A stretch of 64,000 nucleotides of DNA from assembly GCF_031143425.1 (NCBI RefSeq), contig NC_090445.1, positions 1,193,408,691 through 1,193,472,690 of the forward strand. Reading direction: 5' to 3'. The position numbers and the translations under genes are program-made. The stretch is from Pleurodeles waltl. Taxonomy: Eukaryota > Chordata > Amphibia > Caudata > Salamandridae. The notes below the pieces were generated by a model, which searched no databases, was not told the DNA's origin, and saw nothing but the letters and a program-made list of their open reading frames with translations. Positions 11,231-29,609 of the stretch are shown in pieces (the first letter of the stretch is position 1; each line of letters opens with the position of its first letter).

Positions 11231-11949
11231 TCATGAATGGCATCTCTATCAGGAGTTGCCCTAGGTCTCTTCCAAGAGTGTGGAGTGCCTTGGTTTGATT
11301 TGTTCGCCTCCGCCAAGAATGTGCAATGTCAGAAGTTTTGTGCATTGAGGTTTTTAAGGCTGCTCCCTCTCGGAGATGCTTTTCGTCTTGAGTGGAGCTC
11401 TGGCCTCCTGTTAATACCACTCCTGCCCAAAGCTCTTAATAAGATTAAGAATGACCGGACCAAGTCATTTTTGTGGCTCCGAATTGGACACGGAGATTCT
11501 AGAATCCTGAGCTGTTGAGAATGAGCATTTGCTCCCACGATCAGGTTGTCTCTTTGGGAGGATCTTCTGTCACAACAGCAGTGTAGGGTTCTGCAGCCGA
11601 ACTGGAAACACTGATTTAATGCGTGGAGATTCAGCAGTGACAATGGACAATTTTTGACCTTCAGCCCTAAGTCTGCAATATTATTTTGACAGCCAGATGT
11701 TCCTGCACCAAGACATTGTGCGCCTGCCATTAGAGCAAGTATTTGACAATGTGTACAGATAAACGTTTGTAGTGTCTTGCATGTTTTAGGATGGAACCTT
11801 TCTGGCTCCAAATGGACTGCGTATCAGTGTTATGTTATCGCTAGAATAGAATGTAATGAAACCTTGGTTTCAAATGTTGTAGTTCACAGGCACACAGAAA
11901 AATAAAGATGTATGATTTACAGCTCGGTGTTTGGCACAATCATTGGAGG

Positions 11950-13125
11950 GTACCTAGGCTGGGGAGGTCACACAGCTGGGGACAAGATAGGGGATAAGTA
12001 ACCTGAAGAAGAATGTGCTCTCCTGGAGAGTTTTTGTAGTCCAACCAAACTGCGTATGTGTGCCATTGTCCAAGTGCTGAGTCAACGGTTGCCATATGTG
12101 GAGCCAAAGTGCAACTTCAAACAGTGTGAAGCATTTAAATGGAAAGAAAACTTCACCAAGGAGCCTCAGTAGGACCTCAATCTGGTACTCCGTTTTCTGA
12201 TGTGCCCACCCTTTGAGCTGCTCCACAACTGTCCACTCACATTTTTAACAATCAAAGTAACCCTCTTAGTGGCAATAACATCTGCCTAGAGGGTTCAGTC
12301 AGCTGCAGGTACTATATGCACATCCTCCATACCTTGGATTCTGCCTAGATAAGCTTCTTCTTCAAACTAGAACATCCTTCTTACTGAAGGTGGTCCCTCC
12401 TTTCAATGGTGGTCATCACTCTGCCTGCATTGCCCCTATAAAGAAGAGGAGAGATTCCACTGGATGGACCCAAAAAGAGTGTTGTTCTACCTTTATCCTA
12501 CTCGTGAGTTTCAGTTGACAATCAGCTCTTTGTGGGCTATATCGGAGCCAAGAAAGGGAAGCAGAAGAGGACCATCTTACGATGGATAGAGTTCTGCATC
12601 AAGTTCTGCTAAGCATTAGCCAAAAGAAAACCCACTGAGGGCATGGGTGCTCACTGTACCAGAGCCAAAGCTGCAACCGCTGTGTTAGCCCTTGGAGTTC
12701 CTTCCTGGATATCTGTCAGGCACAGTGCTTAATTTGTGCTTGTTGTTTCCGGTGCTGATCACCGGCACTTATTTTTGAGGGCCGACGCTTATTCTTCTGC
12801 CTCAAGCAATTGCTGAGAGCAAAAGGCACATATGGTAAAGACGGAGGAAGAGAAAAACGAAAAAGCATCACAAAGGTAGAAAGCAAAAAGCTGCAAGAGT
12901 GAGCTGAAGGGGCAGGGAGTGGCTTCAAATGAATTGAAGAGGCCCGAGATGGCTTCAGTATTAGGCTGCCTCAGTATTCCTTGTTCCCACATTTAATTGC
13001 AGCAGCCACATGTTTAAGAGGAAAGCTCTGCGCCCCAGCAGGTTTGTATTTACAAACTAAGCACTGGTCAGGCAGCAACATGGGCCACCTTGCACACGTT
13101 ACAAATCACTACTGCCTAGACAGTC
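11950..13125 (+). pseudogene. Tyrosine recombinase of the DIRS-like element, split by an insertion
   Basis: Three catalytic landmarks are visible. Near 12256-12303 the stretch LLVAITSA-stop-RV matches the block carrying the first catalytic Arg, with a stop codon at that point. At 12652-12663 His-Cys-Thr-Arg gives the HxxR box. At 13110-13112 the Tyr of NHYCLDS is the nucleophile position. HxxR and Tyr are about 450 nt apart because 12723-13066 is a later hAT-type insertion. Without it, the spacing is about 33 residues, normal for the family. There is also a 1-nt frameshift just before the Tyr block. The enzyme would integrate the circular DNA copy. Confidence 0.75.
12723..13066. mobile_element. 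Non-autonomous hAT-type element nested in the DIRS recombinase
   Basis: The termini are CAGTGCTTAATTTGT (left) and, reverse-complemented, CAGTGCTTAGTTTGT (right): 14 of 15 match. The flanks carry the perfect 8-bp direct repeat GTCAGGCA at 12715-12722 and 13067-13074. An 8-bp duplication with termini beginning CAG is typical of hAT transposons (established knowledge). At 344 bp with no reading frame it is a MITE-like derivative. It sits between the HxxR and Tyr boxes of the recombinase, which gives the relative age: DIRS first, hAT second. Confidence 0.88.
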
Positions 13126-13228
13126 AGGTCCAGCTTAACAATCATATTGCCCATCTGGTGATACAGGACTTTTTAGTCCAATCCATATCACAGCCCAACC
13201 TCCTGGTGGGTATAGCTTGGGTATCTAT

Positions 13229-13540
13229 TCTAAGGTAAGGAATCTGGAGCTATCAGACTCTATTAGAAGAGCAAGTTACTTACCTTCAATATCTCCATAT
13301 CTGGTAGAGACTGTACCTAGCTGTAGATTCCTTATCGACCCCCTCCCCCCCAGTCCTCTCCGTGACCAGATTGTAGAGTTAAGGATTAACCCTTCTAAGA
13401 GCTCTAGATTCACACACCAGTGGTCAGTGTTCCTCGTGACTCTACACCTCCGGCTTAGAAAGTAGCAAAATAGGCTGATGTCAGCACGCTTAGGTGGCAC
13501 CTGTATGGGCACTGTACATGTCACTTCTGGGCATGGATGA
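13229..13540 (+). repeat. Right terminal repeat region of the DIRS-like element
   Basis: Contains CTAAGGTAAGGAATCTG (13230-13246), a direct-oriented CTGTAGATTCCTTATCG (13321-13337), and the 58-bp block 13475-13534 that is complementary to the left end. The AGCAAGTTACTTACCTTC phrase at 13270-13287 sits between them. Together these form the split, complementary termini used by DIRS elements to restore full ends during replication. Confidence 0.7.
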
Positions 13541-13559
13541 TGCCAACAACGCCAAATGA

Positions 13560-21370
<7,811 letters not shown>

Positions 21371-21381
21371 TGTAACTTAAC

Positions 21382-21858
21382 TAGGGGTGGACGAAATGTT
21401 CTGTTCCGCCAGCGGAATTTTGGCAACTCTGTATTACTGTTGTAACACAGAGTTACGGCCAAATTCCACCAAGTGTCCAGTGATGGAATTTCATCTCACG
21501 TGCAAGGCAAAATGGGAAGTGAGTAAGTGAAATTTGTTGTCCCCTAGCACGATTTTCAGTTGCTAGGATGACATCCGGTGAGATTTTAGCATCTTGGGCG
21601 GTCCCAACCTCGCTTGAGTAGAAAATCCGCTTGAGCTGCAGCAAAATCAATTCAAGTAGCTACGCCCTTTGGCATCCCGCGTGGTGCCATTTGTGCTAAT
21701 TTTTCAGTCTGAAAGCGATCCTGGTGCTAAATCACAGCGCAAGCAGCCTGACGTGCCTGTTTCCACCCGATGGCGGAACTCCGCAGAATCTGACGCAGCT
21801 TTTTGGTAACTTTGCGGAAATCTCCTGAGTCAAATTTCACGAGTTCCACCTACCCCTA
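21382..21858. mobile_element. Non-autonomous hAT-like element (477 bp)
   Basis: The left end starts TAGGGGTGG and the right end, reverse-complemented, starts TAGGGGTAGG. The flanks AACTTAAC (21374-21381) and AAGTTAAC (21859-21866) match at 7 of 8 positions, fitting an aged 8-bp hAT target duplication. The inside is GC-richer than its surroundings and has no credible reading frame. It contains a short subterminal palindrome-like pair (CCGCCAGCGG, and AACTCTGTATTACTG against AACACAGAGTT). The short terminal repeats and the mismatch leave some doubt about the exact superfamily. Confidence 0.62.
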
Positions 21859-21866
21859 AAGTTAAC

Positions 21867-23990
21867 CATAGAAAACAGAATTCTTTTAAATCTCTCCTCC
21901 ACACTACAGTATCCAGTTCAATCCTGGTTAGACACTAGCAGCTTTCTAGATTGTAAGCGTTTGCTCACAGCCCTCACATCAATAAATCATTAAATGCTAC
22001 TTTAGACTACAGACTGGAACATCTTGCCTCTCATCACTAACATGGAGAACAACGCCTGTTTCCATTTGAGGTTACTTGGACTAATACAATAGTTCGTAGC
22101 TAAATAGGACTTCAAAACCATAGGACAGCATCTTTTCTTTCGAGGCTCAACTATGTGGTTTGCCTTATTTTCACCTTGCCCCAATTGAGGCTTCTCGCCA
22201 TGTAGAAACTACCTATCACTCCAGCACTAAGAGTACTTACAGTACTTCGTAGTCCCGCCTCAGCACTGTAGCTGTCTTGTTGGATTTATCAGCATTTTTA
22301 AAACAGGACATAATGACACACAAAGCCATTCTCTGGCAGTACTACAAACAGTTTACCTACTAGTATTTTATAATGACTGTTATGCAAGATTGAATATAAA
22401 GATCTTAAAGTTCTTCCTCTTGGTTGAGTTTTTTAATGTAGATCTTTCTGACTGACCTTGTGATTTGTATCTGGCACCTACTTTTCCATTTGCAATCTTG
22501 CTGTCTCTTCCTTCAACTGTGTCTAATTTTCTTCCTATTCTTTTTCTTCATCGTCGAACTAGAATCTTCTTTGGCTTATTCTCCTTTACCGTTCTGTACA
22601 GAGTTCATCTAGTATGCTTTTGCCCTTGTCCCTACTATTGATTATTGTAGGCTCTTGCAAGGTCTCTACCTTTACATATGTAAGCATCCTATCATTTTCA
22701 CCACATTTTATCATTAACTTACTCCTATCAGTCTGTAAGTCTGATATAATACCATGTACATTTGTACTGTTTACTATATGTGTATAGATCTTTATAAATA
22801 TCCACAGTCCAAACCACAGCATTCTAGAAGGCTCCAAACCACAGCAGCACAGGCATTGTCAATCCGTGTTCAAAGTATTCCTCATTCGCCTACAAGCAGC
22901 ATGGAGACGGACTCCTGCACTCCAGCTTCTCTGGTGGCCACTTTTTATAATATTTTCTTTTAGAATATATTTTTCCCTTTTCTCTTTTTTTATTGTCTAT
23001 TATTCTCCCTTTAGAGCCTTGAAACACAGAACGGACAAATGTACCAAATTACATTTATTCTCTCATCAAAATTTGTTTGAGATTTCTACGAGGCTGAGAA
23101 ATTGAATCATGCTGTTATACCGTATAATGGAATAAAGAGGAGACCACTACAAAATGCCCGCCTTTTCAATATACACTTTGTAGCCATTTGTTTCAATCTG
23201 GGCAGGTCACATGACTTATGGTAAAATTATGTTATTGCCCGTAAAGGTGACTATTGTGAACAAGGCTTTGATAGCAGAAATGTGTCACCTTCTGTTCTCA
23301 TAAGATGCATAAAAATATTATTTGCACTTAACTCTTGGAATGCCAGTGCCTGTCTGTACTATGCTCGCGGCTGAATCCTTAGTCTTTGAAGGGCTCAAAT
23401 GTATATATTCAGATATTCTTGTTTTCCATTATTATTGTGCATCTGTAGCTGTCTCAATTTGTAAAGCACGCTAACGTGCTTGTGACGTTTGTGCTATATA
23501 AAACCACAAAGAAAGGGTGGGTTATGGCAGATCCAAACAAATATGCATGTTATTTAAGCACCTAAACCCTTGTGGGGTCTCTAGCAGAATCAGTGAATTT
23601 GAGATTAAGTAAATGCAGATCTCTTTGTAGATAAATAATGATTTAAGATTAAACTCGGGCAAAGCAGAGGAGTAAGTGCAAGCACATCAAAAGTCAACTT
23701 TACTGCTGCATCTTAACAGTTTTTTTGGCAACGCATTAGTTTAGCTCATCATATAACTCTTTGGGTCTAGGGACCTCTGCATCTTTCTCCCTTTGTTGAG
23801 CATGTCCAGTTTGGATTCTGGATTCATCTCGCCTCACTACACATCACTCAAATGTATTCACGTTTTCCATGGAGGAGTTCAACTGTTAAATGACCAATAA
23901 AGGTACACCTTGCAGTTTCAAATCTGTTTCTCAGTCAAGTTTAATGGCCTTCCCCTCAGAGGATAAGCAGGTCTCACATACTAGATTCAA
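21867..23990. other. Non-coding stretch before LINE A
   Basis: No coding region is supported. Near 23463-23505 the phrase TTGTAAAGCACGCTAACGTGC...GTGCTATATAAAACC resembles the shared 3' tail of L2-type LINEs and their SINEs (AAAGCGCTTTG...GCGCTATATAAA), so an old SINE or L2 end may be present. This is a weak match. Confidence 0.4.
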
Positions 23991-24005
23991 ATTATACTTT
24001 ATTTC

Positions 24006-24016
24006 GGCTAAAAGCC
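24006..24016 (-). other. 3'-terminal hairpin of LINE A
   Basis: The sense RNA ends with GGCU-UUU-AGCC followed by GAAAUAAAG. LINE B has a differently sequenced hairpin at the same place, also followed by CCGAA. Several LINE reverse transcriptases recognise a 3' stem-loop in their own RNA (established for UnaL2-type elements); the same role is inferred here. Confidence 0.55.
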
Positions 24017-24298
24017 ATAAAAGTAAACAATAAAACATCATATCATAGTTGAGCAGTATGCCAGTTACAAATGGAAATCAGCAGCAATTACCACATTATA
24101 CATTAAGACCCTAGCTAAATAATAAAATTGCTTTTTATAAAACCAATGTAAAACAGACATTATTCTAAGAATCTTTTGTCTTAGGGTGTTAAATTTGTAG
24201 TGCGATGACCACTGTATCTTGGCTCTGGTCAATTTACAACTTGCTTCTTAAGATAAATAGATGAGTAGAATCTAAAACCAATATGTTAAAACACACAA

Positions 24299-26705
24299 TT
24301 ATAACAATTCTCTATTTCTTATTGCCCATGCACTTTGCAGGTATCTTGCGACAGAAAAAAATATTTTTTCATTTGCGTCAGTCATGAAGAGACGTAAGGC
24401 TGTGTTCCATTCCCTTATCCCCATTAACCTACATAACGGGGCAATCCACTTCTTCCTGGGCACCAGATATCTAGGGCAAAAGAACATAAAGTGCGCGAGT
24501 GACTCTTTTGTCTTTTGGCAATAATGACAAAATATTGAGTTACAGTCCTCCACGCTCCATCGTGCAGTGAATGTCTTAAGCGGGAGGATCCCTAATCTAA
24601 ACTTAATAAAAAGTGTTTAGGTATAGGGAGGATTTATGTTATCCATATAGGCCTCAAATTTGGGACTGCATTTATGATCCAGGAACTGTAGCGTCAGACT
24701 ACTTTGGCTTTTTGTCCAAGTTTGCACCAGGATGTTCTCCCAATAACACCTATTGATACGCTCTTTTGCTTCCTTGGTCAGGTTATATGGAGCACTCCAC
24801 ACCTCCTCCATTTTAAGAATTTTACACGTGTCTCTAATGTGTCTAAGCCAAGGGATCTTTAATACGCAGTCACCTACAAGAAACTCCTTTAATGCTATGC
24901 GTAGGATAGACAGGTGCTCAGAAGTCCAAAGACGCACCCAATACTTAAGTGGTCTTAGCGCAATTTCGTAGTGGATTTCATTTAATGCTAGGTTGAGTCG
25001 AAGCGGAGTAAGAGGGGTACTCGTCGGCAGTCACAGAAAGTTCCGTAAAAAACAGTTTTCTGCCATAGTCAAACACCTGGAATTAGTATGGCCCCAGAGC
25101 TCAGCACCATAGGTTGAGGCTGCAACTGCCGCAGCTTTATAAACAGTAATAGCAGGTGATATCTCCCCTTGCGAGGTATTTGCAATATTCCTCCCTATAA
25201 CTGAAGCCCTTTGCCTCAAGGATGTCCGACTCTTCCCAATCTGCGCCGACCACTTTTGGTCATCGCTTAGCCTGATCCCCAGATAATCAAATTGGCTGAC
25301 TCTCTCCACTGGTTGGCCTGCTATGGTCATTTTCCCCCTAAACGGTTTATGTGGGTTAAAAGCCATGAACTTTGATTTTGTTGGATTTATTTCAAGCCCT
25401 CTGTTCGAACAAAATTTATAAAAAGCATCCAATTCATTTTGCAAGCCCATAGGTGTTCTTGAAATTAGTAGAGTATCGTCAGCGAACATTAAAATGGGGA
25501 CAGGGGTTCCAGCGAGCTTTTGGGCATTGTGATTACATTATAATAATTGGTCTGCCGCACCATTAATATAAAGATTAAACAATATTGGGGCCAGAACGCA
25601 CCCCTGCCTAACCCCCCTGTTAACAGGTATTGCTTCTGTTAAGTCGCCACTTTGAGACCAACGTACTTGAGCGTACGTTCCCTCATGAAGATACCTAATC
25701 AATCTTAGTAGTTCTCCATCAAGTTGATAGCTCTCCAAGACATTCCACAATAGATCACGGGGGACCATGTCAAAAGCAGATTTTAGATCAATGAAAGCTA
25801 CATACAGGTGGCTCTTATTCAGTGACAGATATTTCCAACAAAGGAGATTGAACCTGAATACCTGATCTATTGTACTCATTCCTTTCCTAAATCCTGCCTG
25901 GAAGTCGGAAAGAATGTGAAAATCCTCTGTCCATGCCTGCAATCTATTCAATACCTGCTTGCTAAATATTTTTTGAGTGACATCGAGTAGGCTAATCAGC
26001 CTATAGTTAGTAGGTTCTTCTCTTGGCCCTTTCTTGTGAATAGGGACTATGATTGCTCCTTGCCACGTGGGGGGGGGAAGTCCACGCATTTAAGTACAGG
26101 GACCAAATTGTCGGTCGAGACAGGTATAAATCACCTGGGATGCCATCCAGCCCAGGGGCCTTCCCTTTGCGCACTGATTGTAGGGCCAAAGTTGTTTCTT
26201 TTAGGGAAAAGGAAGCCAGAGCAAATTTGGGTGATATAGCTCTCCCAGCAGGTAGTGTATTAACAACAAGATCATTAGATTTAAGTAAAGGGATGGTAAT
26301 ACTATTAATTTCAGGTTTTCCATATACTTTACTAAAATGTGTCACCCAAGTTTCTGTCTGGATTGCGGGATAAGTCTCCCCATCTTTAGAGCTACCTTTG
26401 TCTGCCACTAATTTCCAAAATAGTTTGAAATCCTTCTCGTGGAGTGCATCTACCAGCCCATTCCAATATTTGTCTTCCCACTCTTTTTTTGCATTTTTGA
26501 GTGCAACTTTGTACGCAACCCTGGATTCTCTTATCTCTAAATGGCCCCCTGCCTTTAGTGCGCCCAATAACTGTATTTTGGCCTGGCGACAGGAGTTAGA
26601 GAACCAGCTTACAGTTCTAATTCCAATCGCTGTCCGCCTCCTTGCTACCTGGAAGTGTGGTTTTAGCCGGTTGGTCAAAATGCTATGCAGACTGATCAAA
26701 TCCAC
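24299..26705 (-). pseudogene. LINE A ORF2, reverse transcriptase and C-terminal part
   Basis: In order: GKAPGLDGIPGDLY near 26150, the PTWQGAIIVPIHKKG block near 26060, NYRLISLLD, QAGFRKGMSTIDQ, FIDLKSAFD, and GVRQGCVLAPILFNLYING near 25590. The catalytic Phe-Ala-Asp-Asp lies at 25475-25486. The C-terminus (24553-24299) has C-x2-C-x8-H-x4-C, a zinc-knuckle common at LINE ORF2 ends. Lesions include a frame change near 26060, a TAA at 25538-25540, and others near 25030 and 24610. The enzyme primes reverse transcription at nicked target DNA. The catalytic box is intact although the frame is not. Confidence 0.88.
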
Positions 26706-26896
26706 CAGTGTGGCTTCAATGGGAAAAGCGTTGTTGCAACTATTCTATATATGGAAAGCTGGACGTTTGGATCATCTTCTACCCGTTCCCATTTTACACT
26801 TTTAAGATCATTCGTCATAGCTAGGACATTGCCCTTAACCCATGTTGTCAGTGTTTTACAGCTGAATGAGATTGTAGAAAAGACGGTGCTCAGGGC

Positions 26897-27832
26897 TTAG
26901 TAATAACTATCATTTCGAGGTAGGACAACCATGTCAATGAGAGATTTCCAGAGGACATCGTCTACTAAGACGTAGTCAAGATGGCTAGTGTATAGTCCTC
27001 CCCTATAAGTGGGCGAGGCCGGACTGTCTGATCTGGTGTTTCCATTTACTATTCTTAGTCCCCTTGTTGGTATTAGGTCATCTAATATATTTAATGCTCC
27101 CCCTTCTCTTTTAGCCGTGGCTCGAACCTGCCCAGATCTATCCCAAGGCTCTGCAAACTGGATTTCTTTTTGCTGATTTACAACTCTCGAATTCAGTTGC
27201 ATATTGAAATCTCCTGCGATGATTAGGCCCTGCCCTCCCGGTAGACAGTTAAGAAAATCTGCTAACATGCTCATCAATGCAATCTGCGTCCTTTGAATGC
27301 CAGGTTTAACATATATGTTTGCAATTACTATGCTAACAGGTCCCCTGGCAGTGCTAAGTTCCACCTCAATGGCTAATAGATCTCTTGTGGGAGTTATTAG
27401 CTCCTTCACCTTTGGGAACAGATCGTGTTTTATCCAAATTATCAAACCCCCTGACGCCCTACCAGATGGTGAGGGAAGCGCGGTCTTCTGAAAGGCCCAG
27501 TAACCTTCCCTGTTAGTCACTGTTGACGCCCATGTCTCCTGTAGTAAAATGATATGGTGTTGGTCTATAAAACTACACCAGTCAGGGTTATCTGATTTCT
27601 GAAGCAGCCCTGCCACATTCCAAGATAAAAACCTGATCGGAGGATTAAGACCATTCCCCGTATCTGGTGGGATCTCTCTGTTCTCATTTAAACAAGGCAT
27701 TACTCCATAGTCCAGCTCCTGTAGTGGATCACTACAATGTGCTCCTAGTTCCGCTCCCCGGGTGTACAGTGTCTGGTTACTTGGCTTAGAGGGTTCTAGA
27801 TTGGATATGCCATCTTTCCCCTCCTCCAACAT
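26897..27832 (-). pseudogene. LINE A ORF2, AP-type endonuclease part
   Basis: An uninterrupted 311-codon segment carries the apurinic-type endonuclease motifs: SWNVAGL near 27635, LLQETWA near 27540, GGLIIW, IAGDFNMQLNS near 27210, and LDYVLVDD close to 26960. This enzyme nicks the genomic target so that the reverse transcriptase can prime. The in-frame AUG at 27832 lies only four codons after the ORF1 UGA (27845-27847), so ORF2 may start here or be entered by readthrough. The frame is broken after 26897, where the connection to the reverse transcriptase is lost by a frameshift. Confidence 0.88.
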
Positions 27833-27844
27833 ATGGGCCTCACG

Positions 27845-29095
27845 TCAGTCTATGGCTGAAGTTGGGCTCCTCTTTTGATGCCTTCTGGGTGTGTTTATGT
27901 GCAGGGCCGTTGAGATGTTGTATCTCTCTTGGGGAGACAGATTTGCCAATGGTTGAGGGATTTTTTGAGCGAGTGACATTTGTGAAAAAGTACCAGGTCT
28001 CACTCTTGAATCCAGTGCCAAGAGACCCTTTACTAGGCTCTGGCTACTCAGTTTAAGGCCTATGATGTCTGTTGTTGAACCTACTCTTGTATGTCTGTGA
28101 GCAGTGACTATGTCGTCCCTTATGATGGAGCTACACTTCTTCATCCCCCTTATCCAATGGATTACTTTATTTGTGAGGGAATCTCTCTGCTCCTTTTGGC
28201 CATTGCTTAACTTGGGTACATTTATCATGTATATGTCGTAGTTACTATATCTAGTCTGGCTTGGGGGGACATTTCACAATGGGCCTATAGTCCTCTTGTC
28301 TAAAAGATCATTCCTATGCACCTCATAGCTAGGCCCTCTATTACACATTGTGTCATACTTGTTAGAAACGCCCACAGTCGGAGGTACACCTTTGCCCCCC
28401 TGAAAGTTCTGCTTTACCACTTCGGTCCTTTTGTCCCTACACATTCCTGTCATAGATGTTCCAACTGGATGGGTTTGCTTAGGGAGGGGGTTGGGGTCAG
28501 ATTGGGGTGATGAATTCCTTATGTCCCCGATTGCAGCAGATATGTCGTCCAGTTTCTTATGCATCATGAGGCTAAAGGACGTGAGGTATTCTTTTAAGCT
28601 CAGTATTTCAGTTCTTATCTGTACTAGCTGTGGCTCGGCGGGTTCATCCCTCTGCCTGGCTGATGTAGTTGGTGACTCCTCTACCTCCCTGTTTCTGCTC
28701 CTCTCTAATTCAGGTGGCGTCAATAGGGCGAGTGGCGCAAAACGGTTGTTACAGTTTAAAAGTGGGGACACACCACCCTGGTAGCTAGGCTGGCTCTGTT
28801 TAGGACTCGCTATTAGGTTGTTTGAGTTTCCTGGCCTGGTAGGTTCTGTATTAGGTCCTTGTAATGCAGGCAGCTGTGGGTCTCTGCTCACAGGGACAAA
28901 GAAAGTTTTTATGTCATTGGTAGTAACAGTCACGTCTTTCTTGTGAGATTTTGCAGGCTTGGTGGCTAAGAGGCTTTCCACTTCCTCAATGAGCTTGTCA
29001 ATTTGAGTCCGAGTGCAATTTTCGGCGGCATGTCGAGGAACTTTCTTTGCCCCTCCCTGGTCAGTGGAATTACCACTGGCTTTCCTCTTCCCCAT
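27845..29095 (-). pseudogene. LINE A ORF1, nucleic-acid-binding protein
   Basis: Starts with AUG at 29095 (MGKRKASGNS) and runs 417 codons to a UGA at 27845-27847, with one internal UGA at 28274-28276 in the same frame. The N-terminus is basic and Ser/Thr-rich. The middle is polar and ends in a likely helical segment (near 28590-28520). The C-terminal part contains NKVIHW after a hydrophobic strand, matching the same block in LINE B. ORF1 proteins of LINEs bind the element RNA; the specific fold was not identified. The single internal UGA could be one point mutation, so this copy is young or only lightly damaged. Confidence 0.75.
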
Positions 29096-29430
29096 CCTTG
29101 TAAGTTAGTTAAATATCCTCTGTTTAATTGGCACCAAATAGGAAGGTGAAAGAGAGGAGGAATATAAGCGCCGCAGCAGTATGTGGGAACTCGACCTAGC
29201 CTAGCCACAATGACTAAATACTGGTGTTTAAGTTTATTCCCCTAAATACTGAAGGTTGAGTCCAATCACAAGGTGGTATGTAAAACAACCAAAACAAACA
29301 CCAAACAGTACCTCTAGGCAGACACGCGCCTGTGTGCCACCTAATCCTGCAGTCTTTGGGAGGATGTCGGGGGGGGGGCCCTGCCCTGCCTCTTCCTGGC
29401 GATGACGGGCGCTGCCCGCACGCATCCCGC

Positions 29431-29602
29431 GAGCGGGAGCGCGATTGTGTAATTTAAAGGGCTCCTGCCCTAGTCAAGTGCCGCTGCCGCCGCCTCCAGG
29501 CAAGAAACGCGCTTCCCGGGAGCGGGAGCGCGATTGTGGAATTTAAAGGGCTCCTGCCCTAGTCAAGTGCCGCTGCCGCCGCCTCCAGGCAAGAAACGCG
29601 CT
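29431..29602 (-). promoter_or_regulatory. LINE A 5' promoter-like monomers (89-bp tandem repeat)
   Basis: The unit beginning GAGCGGGAGCGCGATTGTG occurs at 29431 and again at 29520 (spacing 89 bp), nearly identical through to AAGAAACGCGCT. The unit is GC- and CpG-rich and contains the core TTTAAAGGG(C)TCCTGCCC.AGTCA, which is also found in the LINE B 5' end (47490-47535). Tandem monomers acting as internal promoters are known from mouse L1 and others; promoter function is inferred. The region 29100-29430 between them and ORF1 is 5' leader. Confidence 0.65.
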
Positions 29603-29609
29603 CCACTAC

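Larger units (their letters stand above)
7650..13550 (+). mobile_element. DIRS-like tyrosine-recombinase retrotransposon, degraded
   Basis: Seen in order on the + strand: a gag-like region, a reverse transcriptase with DIRS/Ty3-type motifs, RNase H motifs, and a tyrosine recombinase with its HxxR and terminal Tyr, all bounded by inverted terminal repeats. That gene order plus inverted rather than direct termini defines the DIRS order of retrotransposons, which insert through a circular intermediate and leave no target duplication (established knowledge). The element is about 5.9 kb, of which 344 bp is a later insertion. Stops and frameshifts occur in every domain, and a catalytic residue of the reverse transcriptase is altered, so it cannot be autonomous. 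DIRS elements are abundant in salamanders, which fits the genome type. Confidence 0.85.
23995..29602 (-). mobile_element. LINE A: APE-type non-LTR retrotransposon, near full length
   Basis: Read on the - strand from high to low coordinates: a GC-rich 5' region with two promoter-like monomers, ORF1, ORF2 with endonuclease, reverse transcriptase and C-terminal CCHC motif, and a 3' hairpin. There is no RNase H. ORF1 and ORF2 are in the same frame, separated by one UGA. The element is clearly related to LINE B over its whole length but diverged. The clade is not fixed: the EN-RT-CCHC layout without RNase H suits the Jockey/I/Vingi side of LINE diversity, and L1 is less likely. The 5' end is placed at the end of the monomers; no convincing target duplication was found, so the exact ends are uncertain. 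Confidence 0.9.

Noticed and set aside
23463..23510. L2- or V-SINE-like 3' tail (GTGCTATATAAAACC)
   Set aside because: The match is short and diverged, and no tRNA-derived head with A and B boxes was found upstream, so it is mentioned only as a possibility.
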